Source of the DNA: NBLH01 sp050296515
Lineage (GTDB): Bacteria; Bacteroidota; Bacteroidia; Bacteroidales; NBLH01
DNA length: 64,000 nt
Direction: 5' to 3'
Assembly: GCA_050296515.1 (NCBI GenBank)
Contig: JBNKRJ010000134.1
Coordinates: forward strand, 24,157 to 88,156
Shown one piece after another: positions 1 to 7,878 of the stretch. The notes beneath the pieces were generated by a model. The model saw only the letters and a list, made by a program, of their open reading frames with translations, made no database searches and was not told the DNA's origin. The stretch's first letter is position 1. Every line of letters starts with the position of its first letter. The position numbers and the translations under genes were made by a program.

Positions 1-525
1 AATGGGTTGGTTTTGCTACATGGCAAATACGGCACAGGAAAAACCTCCTATATTCGTAACCTAATGAGTACTGTAAATAAACGCTTTATCTTTTTGCCTG
101 TCAACATGATGGAATCAATTAGTTCTCCTAATTTTCTTCCATTTATTTCTAAATACAATAACAGCATACTTATTCTTGAAGATTGCGAAACCATTGTTAA
201 ACAGCGTGAAAGTGGAAACTCAGATAGTGCATTGGTTAATTTACTAAATTTAGGTGACGGTTTGCTCTCCGATGCTCTGTCAATAAAACTAATTTGCACT
301 TTTAATGCAGATATCAAGCAAATAGATCAGGCAATACTTAGAAAAGGCCGATTAATTGCCAGATATGAATTTAAAGAACTTAGTATTGAAAAAGTAAACA
401 AGCTTTACGAAAAAATTGGAGTTAGTGAAAAGGTAGACCAACCTAAAACTCTAGCCGAAGTTTATAACCATAATACAAAAGAGTTTGATAATCAGCACGC
501 AGGGAAAAAGATTGGTTTTAAGTAG
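1..525 (+). CDS. AAA-family ATPase, C-terminal part (5' end outside window)
   Basis: The reading frame is open from the first base, so the gene begins upstream and only the last 174 residues are visible. Near the start is a Walker A motif (GKYGTGKTS), followed by a hydrophobic strand ending in acidic residues (SILILEDCE), a Walker B. Further on, a TFNADIKQIDQAILRKGRL stretch resembles the sensor/arginine-finger region of AAA proteins that remodel other proteins (compare 'N..D.ID.A..R.GR'). The last ~50 residues are a small helical lid plus a polar tail. The family suggests a proteostasis or complex-remodelling ATPase; the substrate cannot be told from the fragment. An apparent TTG start at position 7 is not credible because coding continues through the window edge. 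Class confident, role unknown. Confidence 0.8.
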   Translation, partial: NGLVLLHGKYGTGKTSYIRNLMSTVNKRFIFLPVNMMESISSPNFLPFISKYNNSILILEDCETIVKQRESGNSDSALVNLLNLGDGLLSDALSIKLICTFNADIKQIDQAILRKGRLIARYEFKELSIEKVNKLYEKIGVSEKVDQPKTLAEVYNHNTKEFDNQHAGKKIGFK

Positions 526-708
526 ACAGTTAATCTAAAAAAATAGAAATAAGTTAAGATTTATTTAATTATTTAATCTTTCTCAATTTTACAATTAAAT
601 TGTTATCTTTATTTCTAATAAACGAACTGCTAAAAAAACAGCTTGCAAATACAAAATAGCTTTGCTATGTTTGTATAAAATCAGTTAAAGTCTGGAGAAA
701 CTCTGATA
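526..708. promoter_or_regulatory. AT-rich leader with a 12-bp hairpin upstream of the response regulator
   Basis: Positions 649-660 (ATACAAAATAGC) pair with 664-676 (GCTATGTTTGTAT) through a three-base loop with one bulged G. A TAGCTTTG at 657-664 matches the Bacteroidota -7 pattern TAnnTTTG but no good -33 TTTG lies 20 nt upstream; a TATCTTTA at 604-611 is a weaker alternative. The hairpin ends 33 nt before the start codon at 709, so it could be a leader structure or a protein-binding dyad. There is no T-run after it, so it is not an ordinary terminator. Confidence 0.35.
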
Positions 709-1917
709 ATGAGAATATTAATAGTTGATGATGAGCCAATTAATGTGCTTCTGTTGGAGAGTCTGCTAAAAAATAAGTATGACACTACATCAGCTGAAAA
801 TGGACTTGAGGCCTATAATAAAATTGTTGAATCACCGCCAGATATAGTCCTCCTTGATATTCTCATGCCTTATATGGACGGTTTTGAAACGCTTGAAAAA
901 ATCAAAACCAATAAAAACCTTGCAAATACCATCGTAATTATGGTAACAGCTAAGGTTGAGAAAGATGATGTGAAAAAAGCAATGTTACTGGGAGCTGATG
1001 ATTACATTAAAAAACCAATTGATGCAACTGAGCTATACACAAAAATAGATATTCATGCAAGGCTAAAAAAATCAGAAGAGCAAATCATGGAATATCAGGT
1101 ATATGCCAATATTCATGAAAGCATGATTTCTGCTCAGCGAATTCAACAATCACTACTTCCTGATAAACAAAACTTCACACGAATCTTCCCAAATTCGTTT
1201 ACCTTATTTAAACCAAGGGACATGATTGGTGGTGATTTTTATTTTGTTTCGCAGAAACTCAATAAAAAATTTATCTGCGTTTCAGATTCTACCGGACATG
1301 GAGTACCTGCTGCCATGATATCTATTTTGGCTTACATGGAATTAAGTTGGATAGTTAATAAATCGAACATTAGTAATCCACTTCAAGTAGCAAGCAATCT
1401 TAGAGCAGAGCTGCTGAATCATCTAGGACAATCTTCTGATACTTATGCATCAAGCAACGGACTTGATGCGATATTTTGTGAATTTGATGAGCAAAAACAG
1501 ATCTTAAATTTTGTGGGTGCCGGCCGTCCGATAATCATTGTAAGAAAAGACCAAAACTACATTACTATAAACAAGCAAAAGGTAAATCCAGTAATTCATA
1601 ATGACGATTATTACTTGTTTTACATACGAGGCGACTTTACTACATTAGATTTGGAATCTGTTGCAAATCAGTTAAATAACCACGAAATTGAATTAAAAAA
1701 AGAGGATGTGGTTTACTTATACTCAGATGGAATTACTGATCAATTTGGAGGTGCCGAAGAAAAGAAATTTTCGAAAAAAAGGTTAATGGAGCTTATATTA
1801 AGCTGTCAAGGAAAATCATTGAAATCTCAAAAACTTATTTTGTATAAAGAACTTGATAAATGGACCATAAACCACGAACAAACTGACGATATTGTGGTTA
1901 TAGGTATCCAGGTTTAA
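709..1917 (+). CDS. Response regulator with C-terminal SpoIIE/PP2C-type phosphatase
   Basis: Residues 1-120 form a receiver domain with the acidic pair D7/D8, phosphoacceptor D50 in LLDILMP, the switch T80 and the conserved K102-P103. A short helical linker (residues ~125-150) leads into a PP2C-like SpoIIE domain with metal-binding motifs GGDFYF (from ~171), DSTGHGVPAA (~193), YSDGITDQFGG and a terminal QTDDIVV. By family, such proteins dephosphorylate a serine phosphoprotein (often an anti-sigma antagonist) when the receiver is phosphorylated. No kinase, anti-sigma factor or STAS partner is next to it, so the target is unknown. The last ~220 residues resemble the C-terminus of the large sensor at 50207-53488. 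A cytoplasmic soluble protein; no membrane segment seen. Confidence 0.9.
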   Translation: MRILIVDDEPINVLLLESLLKNKYDTTSAENGLEAYNKIVESPPDIVLLDILMPYMDGFETLEKIKTNKNLANTIVIMVTAKVEKDDVKKAMLLGADDYIKKPIDATELYTKIDIHARLKKSEEQIMEYQVYANIHESMISAQRIQQSLLPDKQNFTRIFPNSFTLFKPRDMIGGDFYFVSQKLNKKFICVSDSTGHGVPAAMISILAYMELSWIVNKSNISNPLQVASNLRAELLNHLGQSSDTYASSNGLDAIFCEFDEQKQILNFVGAGRPIIIVRKDQNYITINKQKVNPVIHNDDYYLFYIRGDFTTLDLESVANQLNNHEIELKKEDVVYLYSDGITDQFGGAEEKKFSKKRLMELILSCQGKSLKSQKLILYKELDKWTINHEQTDDIVVIGIQV

Positions 1918-1918
1918 A

Positions 1919-2626
1919 TCATTTAATACGTGCTAACTTTTTTATTGAATCAAGTTTTAAAATACGTATTTTCCGTCCGTTTAACTCAATATACTTATCT
2001 GCTTTAAATTCTGATAACAAGCGAATTACAGACTCAGTGGCAGTTCCAACCAAATTTGCAAGTTCTTCTCTGGTCAGGCTAACTTTTAAATAGTTTTGCT
2101 CATCAAGATCAAAAGTATCTCTTAATAATACTAAAATTTCTGCTAATCGCTCTCTTACTGTTTTTTGTGCAATATCAATAATAAATTTATTTGCCTCTCC
2201 AAGTTCTTTCAACGAAACTTTTAATACTTCCATCGAAAACTCATTGTTCTCTTTTACAAGATCAATAAAGAGGTTTGCCGGAATAAAACATAGAACAGCA
2301 TCATCAATTACTTTGGCAGTAGTGTCAGCCAATTCCTGACTAAGAATAGAACGAAAACCAATAATTTCACCCGCTTTCGCAAAACGAATAATCTTTTCAC
2401 GTCCGTCAATTCCTGTTTTGTATAATTTTACAATTCCTTTATTAACGCAATATATCCCACTAATCCTGTTTCTCTCATGATAGATTATATTTCCCCTTTT
2501 GTAATAATTGCATCCCTTTTCAAAAGTCAGGATGTTCAGTTCGTCTTTAGTAAGATGTCTGAATATGGAATTAAATGAAAAACAATCACTACAAACAGGA
2601 ATATTCTCCAGATTTCTCATTGCCAT
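1919..2626 (-). CDS. Crp/Fnr-family transcriptional regulator
   Basis: A 235-residue protein of normal family length. Residues ~25-145 are a cyclic-nucleotide-binding type beta barrel (KRGNIIYHERN, GREKIIRFAKAGEIIGF), followed by the long dimer helix and a winged helix-turn-helix at ~170-205 (SLTREELANLVGTATESVIR) typical of the FNR branch. An N-terminal C-x2-C (C12, C15) plus C40 is visible; a full four-cysteine E. coli FNR iron-sulfur set is not, so oxygen sensing is only a possibility. The stop lies one base from the stop of the phosphatase gene, a tight convergent arrangement. Met1 and Met3 are equally possible starts. It is divergent from the OsmC gene, which it may regulate (inference). 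Confidence 0.9.
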   Translation of the reverse strand: MAMRNLENIPVCSDCFSFNSIFRHLTKDELNILTFEKGCNYYKRGNIIYHERNRISGIYCVNKGIVKLYKTGIDGREKIIRFAKAGEIIGFRSILSQELADTTAKVIDDAVLCFIPANLFIDLVKENNEFSMEVLKVSLKELGEANKFIIDIAQKTVRERLAEILVLLRDTFDLDEQNYLKVSLTREELANLVGTATESVIRLLSEFKADKYIELNGRKIRILKLDSIKKLARIK

Positions 2627-2839
2627 ATTTTCAAAAAGCTATGTAGTACTAATCTCTAATTTTGTGCAAGATACAATATAAAGTATATTTGTGAAAATAA
2701 TTAAAACTTAAATTGTAACAATTACTTAATATTGGGCATTTTCCAGCAGAAAAATTGAAGCTGGGTAAAAAAGTTGCAATTTCTGGCGATATAAACTAAA
2801 ACAACAAATATTTAAATAATAACTAACTAATATTATAAG

Positions 2840-3259
2840 ATGAAGAGTTCAATTAATGCTAAATGGCAAGGTAAAATGGCCTTTGATGTAGAACTTGGCG
2901 GACATAAAATAACACTTGATGCCGCTGAAGAAGTAGGCGGTGAAGATAAAGGGGTAAGACCAAAACCATTAATGATGGTGGCACTGGCAGGTTGCACCGG
3001 AATGGATGTAGTTTCTATTCTTAAAAAGATGAGGGTTGAGTTTGATGATTTTAATGTACGGGTTGAAGCTGATATGACTGAAGAGCATCCGAAACAATAT
3101 TTTAAAATGAAGATTTTTTACGAATTTAAAGGAAAAGACCTCCCTTTGGATAAATTGCAAAAGGCTGTCAGCTTATCAGAAGAAAGATATTGTGGAGTAT
3201 CAGCAAGCTACAGAAAAGCTATGGAGATTAGCACTGAGATTATAGTGAATCCCGAGTAA
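2840..3259 (+). CDS. OsmC/Ohr-family peroxide-reductase-like protein
   Basis: 139 residues, the usual OsmC size. The two signature cysteines are present: C52 in ALAGCTGMD on the central helix and C118 in ERYCGVSASY. In the family these form the redox pair that reduces organic hydroperoxides, and R40 (GVRPKPL) would be the activating arginine. The spacing and sequence look more like the general OsmC/YhfA-type subgroup than Ohr, so the physiological substrate is uncertain. It is transcribed divergently from the Crp/Fnr gene with 213 bp between; a TATATTTG at 2694-2701 is a possible -7 box. Cytoplasmic. Confidence 0.85.
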   Translation: MKSSINAKWQGKMAFDVELGGHKITLDAAEEVGGEDKGVRPKPLMMVALAGCTGMDVVSILKKMRVEFDDFNVRVEADMTEEHPKQYFKMKIFYEFKGKDLPLDKLQKAVSLSEERYCGVSASYRKAMEISTEIIVNPE

Positions 3260-3400
3260 TTACAAAGCAGTAGTAGGCATAAACAATTAATAATCAGCTA
3301 ACTACGTCTTGTTTTTCAAAAACTAAATAAAATTACAAACGAAAACAAAGTGCCTGTATTTCTAAATTGCAGGTACTAATACATCTTAACCAGCAAACTA

Positions 3401-4081
3401 ATGAACTTCAAAAATCTATTAAAATTTCTTTCAAATTTATCTGAAAACAACAACCGAGAATGGTTTAACGATCATAAAAAGCAATTTGTTGAGTTAAAAA
3501 ACGAATTTGAAAACTTTATTCAAGAACTAATTCCTAAAATCAGAGAAACAGATTCTACAATTGGCCCTATTGAAGCAAAGGATTGTATTTTTAGAATCTA
3601 TAGGGATGTTCGTTTTTCAAAAAACAAAGATCCATACAAAACACATTTTGGAGCCTATATTGCAAGTGGAGGAAGAAAAAGTAGAACATGTGGATATTAC
3701 CTACACATTGATCCCAAAGAGGCTTTTGTAGCTGCAGGAGCTTATAGCCCAGAACCACAGATTCTTAAAGAAATTCGTTACGAAATAATGGATCGTACTA
3801 ACGACTTTAAGAAAATAATCGAAAATAAAGATTTTAGAAAGTTTTATGGAACATTGTCTGGTGAAAAATTAAAAACAGCTCCCAAGGGGATTCCAAAGGA
3901 TTTCGAAGATCTTGAATTAGTAAAGTACAAAAGCTACGAAGTTTTTCATACAATTGATGAAAAAATAATTCTTTCAAACAGCTTCGAAAATTATTTGCTG
4001 AATGCTATAAAATTAGCAGTTCCATACAATCTATTTTTCAATAGGTTAATTGAACATGTTCTTAATGAAGAAGATAATTAG
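3401..4081 (+). CDS. DUF2461 (TIGR02453) family protein
   Basis: 226 residues, with the family's hallmarks: an N-terminal FLSNLSENNNREWFNDHK motif, a central FRIYRDVRFSKNKDPYKTHFG segment and a glycine-rich region followed by YYLHIDP. Members are widespread in Bacteroidota and other bacteria and their biochemical function is unknown. No signal peptide or membrane segment. The gene converges on the lipoprotein gene at 4084-4521 with only 2 bp between stop codons. Confidence 0.85.
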   Translation: MNFKNLLKFLSNLSENNNREWFNDHKKQFVELKNEFENFIQELIPKIRETDSTIGPIEAKDCIFRIYRDVRFSKNKDPYKTHFGAYIASGGRKSRTCGYYLHIDPKEAFVAAGAYSPEPQILKEIRYEIMDRTNDFKKIIENKDFRKFYGTLSGEKLKTAPKGIPKDFEDLELVKYKSYEVFHTIDEKIILSNSFENYLLNAIKLAVPYNLFFNRLIEHVLNEEDN

Positions 4082-4083
4082 GA

Positions 4084-4521
4084 CTAATTAGTAATGATTA
4101 ATAACCTTTGATTAGGATTATATCTTACATTATATTCTTTTAATGGAAACCCAGCTGGGCCTGTGTCAACTGATCCAAATATTAAATTATATTTAGACCC
4201 GCAAACTTTACATGTCCCTATTTGATCTTGTTCTTCAACAACAGCACCTGACACCTCAGGATCATATGTACAGGTAGCATCATATGCAGCATAACTTTCT
4301 CCGCCAATACCGTAACCTGCTACATTTGTCACAATTATTCCGTTATATCCTTCGTTAGGTATATATATAGAATTAGTAGGAATAGCTAGATCTTGATATT
4401 GTGGTAAATCCAAATATAATTCCACATGCACATAAACTTCAGGCACAGGATTATCATCTGAACACTGAAAAAAGCAAATTGACAGCAATATAATAATGAA
4501 AAATAATCGTAATTTTGACAT
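4084..4521 (-). CDS. Rieske-like lipoprotein with altered cluster ligands
   Basis: 145 residues with a type II signal: hydrophobic core and Cys20 followed by SDD. The C-terminal half resembles the Rieske 2Fe-2S fold of Bacteroidota lipoproteins: C84-x-Y86 stands where Rieske proteins have C-x-H, and C104-x2-C107 where they have C-x2-H, followed by GSKYNLIFG and a GPAGFPLKEYNV tail that matches the Rieske 'G..xxGPA..L..Y.v' signature. Three cysteines but no ligand histidine remain, so a classical Rieske cluster is unlikely; a zinc site or no metal is more plausible (inference). Its start lies 4 nt from the divergent ATG of the next gene. No neighbouring redox partner is seen. Confidence 0.65.
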   Translation of the reverse strand: MSKLRLFFIIILLSICFFQCSDDNPVPEVYVHVELYLDLPQYQDLAIPTNSIYIPNEGYNGIIVTNVAGYGIGGESYAAYDATCTYDPEVSGAVVEEQDQIGTCKVCGSKYNLIFGSVDTGPAGFPLKEYNVRYNPNQRLLIITN

Positions 4522-4524
4522 TGT

Positions 4525-5010
4525 ATGAGTCCTTTTTTATATAATAACGCAAAATTAATTAAATTATTGATTTGTTTACTTTTCTTCTCTGCCGTAGGAA
4601 AATTTGCTTATTCTCAGGAGGAAGGTACAGGCACAGACCCTATATCCCAGGCAATTGAGGAGCAAAAGCAAGAAGCATATCTTGGTTCAAAACTTACGAA
4701 AAATGAACAACAAGAATTGGAGAGAATATACGAAAAATATAAGCTCACTGACAGGCAGGTTGAATTAAAATCCATGGAAAAAAGTGGGCAAAAAATTAAA
4801 TTCTTTGACAAGTTTAGGATTGCTTTTGCCAACAGAAAAAACTATATGCGCGAAAAAAAGCTCGCCAAGTTTAGAGAAAAAAAAGTAATGAGCAAGCAAT
4901 CCGACAAAACACGAGAAAGAATGACTAAAAACCATAAAAAAACCAAAGAGAAATACAATAGAACCAAAAGAAAGAAAAAAAGAAAACAATTTTTTAATTT
5001 ATTTAGATAA
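4525..5010 (+). CDS. Small basic exported protein of unknown function
   Basis: 161 residues. An N-terminal hydrophobic segment (residues ~10-28, ending FAYSQ) looks like a signal peptide. The mature part begins acidic (EEGTGTDPISQAIEEQKQE) and becomes extremely Lys/Arg-rich in the last ~70 residues, with repeated KK/KKT/RKK runs. I recognise no domain. The charge pattern suggests binding to an anionic envelope polymer or nucleic acid, but that is speculative. The ATG at 4525 is 4 nt from the divergent ATG at 4521, so both genes must share or interleave their promoter elements. Followed after 61 bp by another small envelope gene. Confidence 0.6.
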   Translation: MSPFLYNNAKLIKLLICLLFFSAVGKFAYSQEEGTGTDPISQAIEEQKQEAYLGSKLTKNEQQELERIYEKYKLTDRQVELKSMEKSGQKIKFFDKFRIAFANRKNYMREKKLAKFREKKVMSKQSDKTRERMTKNHKKTKEKYNRTKRKKKRKQFFNLFR

Positions 5011-5071
5011 ATCTTGAAAAAATTGCAAGAGCTTTTGTAATTTTGTTTAATATATATAAAAGTCACCAACG

Positions 5072-5434
5072 ATGGATTTAGATAATATAATTTACATAAT
5101 TGCGACTATCGTTATTTTTGTAGTAAGCTTGCTTGGTCAAAAGAAGAAAAAAGTGGAAGTTCCAGTTTCAAAGCCACAAGAAGAAGGAGTCTATTCGTTG
5201 AATGATTTTGAAAAAATACTTGAACGAAAGCAAGAGTACAGACAACCTGAAAGTATAATTGAAGAAATTAAAGAAGAACCAAAGGAATTTGAAAAAACAA
5301 TTAACGAAGATCACAAAAAGGGAACAAAGCAAAAGAAAAGTACCCTCGACGAAGAAGAAAATCAAGATGGCTTTGATGTTAAGTCAGCAATAATTTACTC
5401 ATCAATATTAGAACGAAAAAAATTCCGTCATTAA
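5072..5434 (+). CDS. Small single-pass membrane protein, unknown function
   Basis: 120 residues. Residues ~5-21 form one membrane segment (IIYIIATIVIFVVSLLG) followed by a KKKK stop-transfer cluster, so the rest is predicted cytoplasmic. The middle is highly charged and probably disordered or coiled coil. The C-terminus (DVKSAIIYSSILERKKF) resembles a short conserved tail that I recognise from small Bacteroidota membrane proteins (pattern 'kAvIysEIL.rk'). Function unknown. It lies between the basic exported protein and greA and has no obvious terminator before the greA promoter. Confidence 0.65.
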   Translation: MDLDNIIYIIATIVIFVVSLLGQKKKKVEVPVSKPQEEGVYSLNDFEKILERKQEYRQPESIIEEIKEEPKEFEKTINEDHKKGTKQKKSTLDEEENQDGFDVKSAIIYSSILERKKFRH

Positions 5435-5482
5435 AAACAACTTGCCTGAAAGAAGGTTAAAGTGTTGAATTAAAACCATTTA

Positions 5483-5514
5483 TTTGATTATACAATAAAT
5501 TTTATTTATCTTTG
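5483..5514 (+). promoter_or_regulatory. Bacteroidota-type promoter for greA
   Basis: TTTG at 5483-5486 and TATCTTTG at 5507-5514 are separated by 20 nt, an exact match to the phylum's TTTG-N19-21-TAnnTTTG promoter. Transcription would start near 5520, giving a leader of ~70 nt that contains the hairpin at 5522-5555. Confidence 0.75.
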
Positions 5515-5521
5515 CAGCGCA

Positions 5522-5559
5522 AAGAGTCCAAAACCCGTAAGGGAGATGGATTCTTTTTT
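5522..5559 (+). promoter_or_regulatory. Structured greA leader hairpin (possible attenuator)
   Basis: AAGAGTCC (5522-5529) pairs with GGATTCTT (5548-5555, one G-U), and inside it CCC-gtaa-GGG (5534-5543) forms a second small stem. The outer stem runs directly into a T-run at 5554-5559, which is the shape of an intrinsic terminator placed at the very start of the transcript. It could act as an attenuator or yield a short leader RNA; a greA-leader sRNA (GraL) is known in E. coli, but no homology is claimed. Confidence 0.5.
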
Positions 5560-5588
5560 ATTTCTATAACTACTAATAAAAATATAGT

Positions 5589-6062
5589 ATGGCAAAAGTT
5601 TCATATATAACTGAAGAAGGACTTAACAAGTTGAAAGGAGAACTTGACCAGTTAACCAGAGTAGAGAGGCCAAAAATTTCAGCACAAATTGCTGAAGCAC
5701 GTGATAAGGGAGATCTTTCTGAAAATGCAGAATATGATGCAGCCAAAGAAGCACAAGGTTTGTTGGAGTTGAAAATATCAAAACTTCAGGACATAATCAG
5801 AAATTCAAGAATTATTGATGAAAGTAAAATTGATACTTCATCTGTTCAGATTTTAACCACTGTTAAAATTAAAAATCTGAAAAATAAGGCCGTAATGCAG
5901 TATACACTTGTTGCAGAAAGTGAAGCTAATTTGAAAGCCGGAAAAATATCAGTGGAAACTCCTATTGCTCAAGGGTTAATGGGTAAAAAGGTTGGTGATA
6001 AGGTAGCCATTCAGGTTCCAAATGGAGTAATGGATTTTGAAATACTGGATATATCCTTATAA
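5589..6062 (+). CDS. greA: Transcription elongation factor GreA
   Basis: 157 residues, full length. The N-terminal antiparallel coiled coil carries the acidic tip seen in GreA (EARDKGDLSENAEYDAAKEAQ, D and E at the loop), which is inserted into the RNA polymerase secondary channel to stimulate cleavage of backtracked transcripts. The C-terminal FKBP-like domain ends with the typical SVETPIAQGLMGKKVGDKVAIQVP motif. The start follows a strong promoter and leader hairpin, and a clear terminator follows the stop, so this is a single-gene transcript. Confidence 0.97.
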   Translation: MAKVSYITEEGLNKLKGELDQLTRVERPKISAQIAEARDKGDLSENAEYDAAKEAQGLLELKISKLQDIIRNSRIIDESKIDTSSVQILTTVKIKNLKNKAVMQYTLVAESEANLKAGKISVETPIAQGLMGKKVGDKVAIQVPNGVMDFEILDISL

Positions 6063-6090
6063 AGACATAAGTTAGAACAATTATTGTAAT

Positions 6091-6118
6091 GGGTTTTCTG
6101 AATTAGGAAACCCTTTTT
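6091..6118 (+). terminator. Intrinsic terminator after greA
   Basis: GGGTTTTC (6091-6098) pairs with GGAAACCC (6106-6113, one G-U) around a 7-nt loop, followed immediately by TTTTT. It lies 28 bp after the greA stop. Confidence 0.85.
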
Positions 6119-6167
6119 CATTTTATGGTGAATTTAAAATTCTTTAGGTGTAATTAATGATTATGTG

Positions 6168-6227
6168 CTTGTTTACCATTAAAACAAATTGATTTTCTGC
6201 TACTTACCCAAGCTAGTGGTAAACAAG
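6168..6227. repeat. Inverted repeat with 11-bp perfect arms, related to 11874-11975
   Basis: CTTGTTTACCA (6168-6178) and TGGTAAACAAG (6217-6227) are perfect inverted copies around 38 nt. The inner AACAAATTGATTTTC (6183-6197) recurs exactly at 11961-11975, again beside GTAAAC, and TTTAGGTGTAA (6144-6154) also recurs near 11990. This points to a decayed dispersed repeat shared between the two intergenic regions. Confidence 0.5.
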
Positions 6228-6305
6228 GGCCTAATTGGATATAATTATTTTGAAATCTTCTGCTGTAATCATTACATTAGCTAAAATCAATAAAAACAAA
6301 ATATT

Positions 6306-7802
6306 ATGATCAAAAACTTCTTCTTTCTTTATTTTATACTCTTTATAATTCAATTAACCTTACATTCCCAAACAAACCCACTTAAAAATCGGGTTCATGT
6401 AATTAATAAAGCTCTTAAAACATTAGTAAATGATAACGATTTAAAAAACGCAGGCATCAGCTTTTTGGCAATAGATACAAAAACAGGTGAAGTAATATCA
6501 GAACATAATCCTGATTTAAGTTTAATGCCTGCCTCAACCATGAAAATTATTACCACAGCAACGGCATTAGAAGTTTTGGGGAAATATTACACCTTCGAAA
6601 CTGACCTGGAATATTCTGGAACTATTGACACATTAAACAGGGTTTTAAAAGGCAATTTGTACATTAGGGGAGGGGCTGATCCAACACTTGGTTCTAAATA
6701 TTATAATAAAAATGGACATTTCGATTTTATTGACCAGTGGATTAGTGCTATTAAGAAAAATAAAATTGATTCAATAACAGGAATGATTATAGCAGATGCC
6801 AGTAGGTATGACTATGAAATAGCATCACCAAAATGGACATGGGAAGATATAGGAAATTATTATGGAGCAGGTGCAAATGGACTGACAGCTTTCGATAATT
6901 TATACAATATCTATTTTCAGTCACCTTCATTACCAGGAAAGCTAACCAAAATAATAAGAGTTGAACCTAAAATTCCTCAACTAGAAATACTTAACGAGGT
7001 TGTTTCATCAAATAGTTGGGAAGACAATGCCTATGTTTTTGGGGCACCGTATAGATATCTCCATATAATAAGAGGGGAAATTCCTAAAGGAAGAAATGAA
7101 TTTCATGTAAAAGGAGCAATTCCAGATCCTGCTAATTATTTGGCTTGGTATTTTAATGAAGAATTAAAGCTTTCTGGAGTCAAAACAAGTAACAAAACCA
7201 TTACCATGCGCATACTGAAGTTAAAAGGCGATACAATCGACGAAAAGAGGCATAAACTTGATATTTACACATCGCCTTATCTTCTTTCCATTGTTAATAT
7301 TACAAATAAAAACAGTATTAACCTCTTTGCAGAGCACCTATTTAATGAAATTGCCTTTAAATTAAAAGGAGTAGGGAGTAACAGAGTTGGAATTGATGCT
7401 GTAACAGACTTTTGGAAAGCAAAAGGCATGGATACTGATGGATTTTATGTTCGCGATGGTAGTGGTTTAACAAGGTTTAGCGCAGTAACAGCTAAACAGA
7501 TGGTTTTTGTGTTGCAATACATGAAAAAAAGTAAAAACTCAAAAGAGTTTTATGAATCGCTTGCAGTATCAGGTGAATCAGGGACTTTACGTTCAGTGGG
7601 AAGAAACACTAGTGCTCATGGAAAAATTCATGCAAAAAGTGGATCTATAAGAAGAGTAAGAACATATGTTGGTTATGCTGATACTAAATCAGGAAGAGAA
7701 CTTGCTTTCGCTATGAATATTTCAAATTACAATTGCACTGATTCTGATGCCAGGAGAAAACTTACCAAACTAATCATATCAATGGCTGATTTCAACTTAT
7801 AA
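6306..7802 (+). CDS. dacB: D-alanyl-D-alanine carboxypeptidase/endopeptidase, PBP4 (peptidase S13) family
   Basis: 498 residues with an N-terminal signal peptide (to ~S21). The three penicillin-binding signatures are present: S77-TM-K80 (nucleophile box), an SIN box in NKNSINLFAEH, and KSGS (HAKSGSIRRVRTY) near the end. The long insert between the first two boxes is typical of S13 enzymes. It removes terminal D-Ala or cleaves DD cross-links of peptidoglycan in the periplasm. The length fits the family (~470-500). Its terminator is shared with the convergent ribonucleotide reductase gene. Confidence 0.92.
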   Translation: MIKNFFFLYFILFIIQLTLHSQTNPLKNRVHVINKALKTLVNDNDLKNAGISFLAIDTKTGEVISEHNPDLSLMPASTMKIITTATALEVLGKYYTFETDLEYSGTIDTLNRVLKGNLYIRGGADPTLGSKYYNKNGHFDFIDQWISAIKKNKIDSITGMIIADASRYDYEIASPKWTWEDIGNYYGAGANGLTAFDNLYNIYFQSPSLPGKLTKIIRVEPKIPQLEILNEVVSSNSWEDNAYVFGAPYRYLHIIRGEIPKGRNEFHVKGAIPDPANYLAWYFNEELKLSGVKTSNKTITMRILKLKGDTIDEKRHKLDIYTSPYLLSIVNITNKNSINLFAEHLFNEIAFKLKGVGSNRVGIDAVTDFWKAKGMDTDGFYVRDGSGLTRFSAVTAKQMVFVLQYMKKSKNSKEFYESLAVSGESGTLRSVGRNTSAHGKIHAKSGSIRRVRTYVGYADTKSGRELAFAMNISNYNCTDSDARRKLTKLIISMADFNL

Positions 7803-7806
7803 AAAA

Positions 7807-7835
7807 ATAGGGTGCCGGTTTGAAGAGCACCCTAT
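7807..7835. terminator. Bidirectional terminator between dacB and nrdJ
   Basis: ATAGGGTGC (7807-7815) pairs perfectly with GCACCCTAT (7827-7835). On the minus strand the stem is followed by a run of seven T, so it is strongest for the nrdJ transcript; on the plus strand only CTTTG follows. Confidence 0.85.
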
Positions 7836-7878
7836 CTTTGTCAAAAGCAGAATTGTTAAATTTTACAAGGTAAATACC

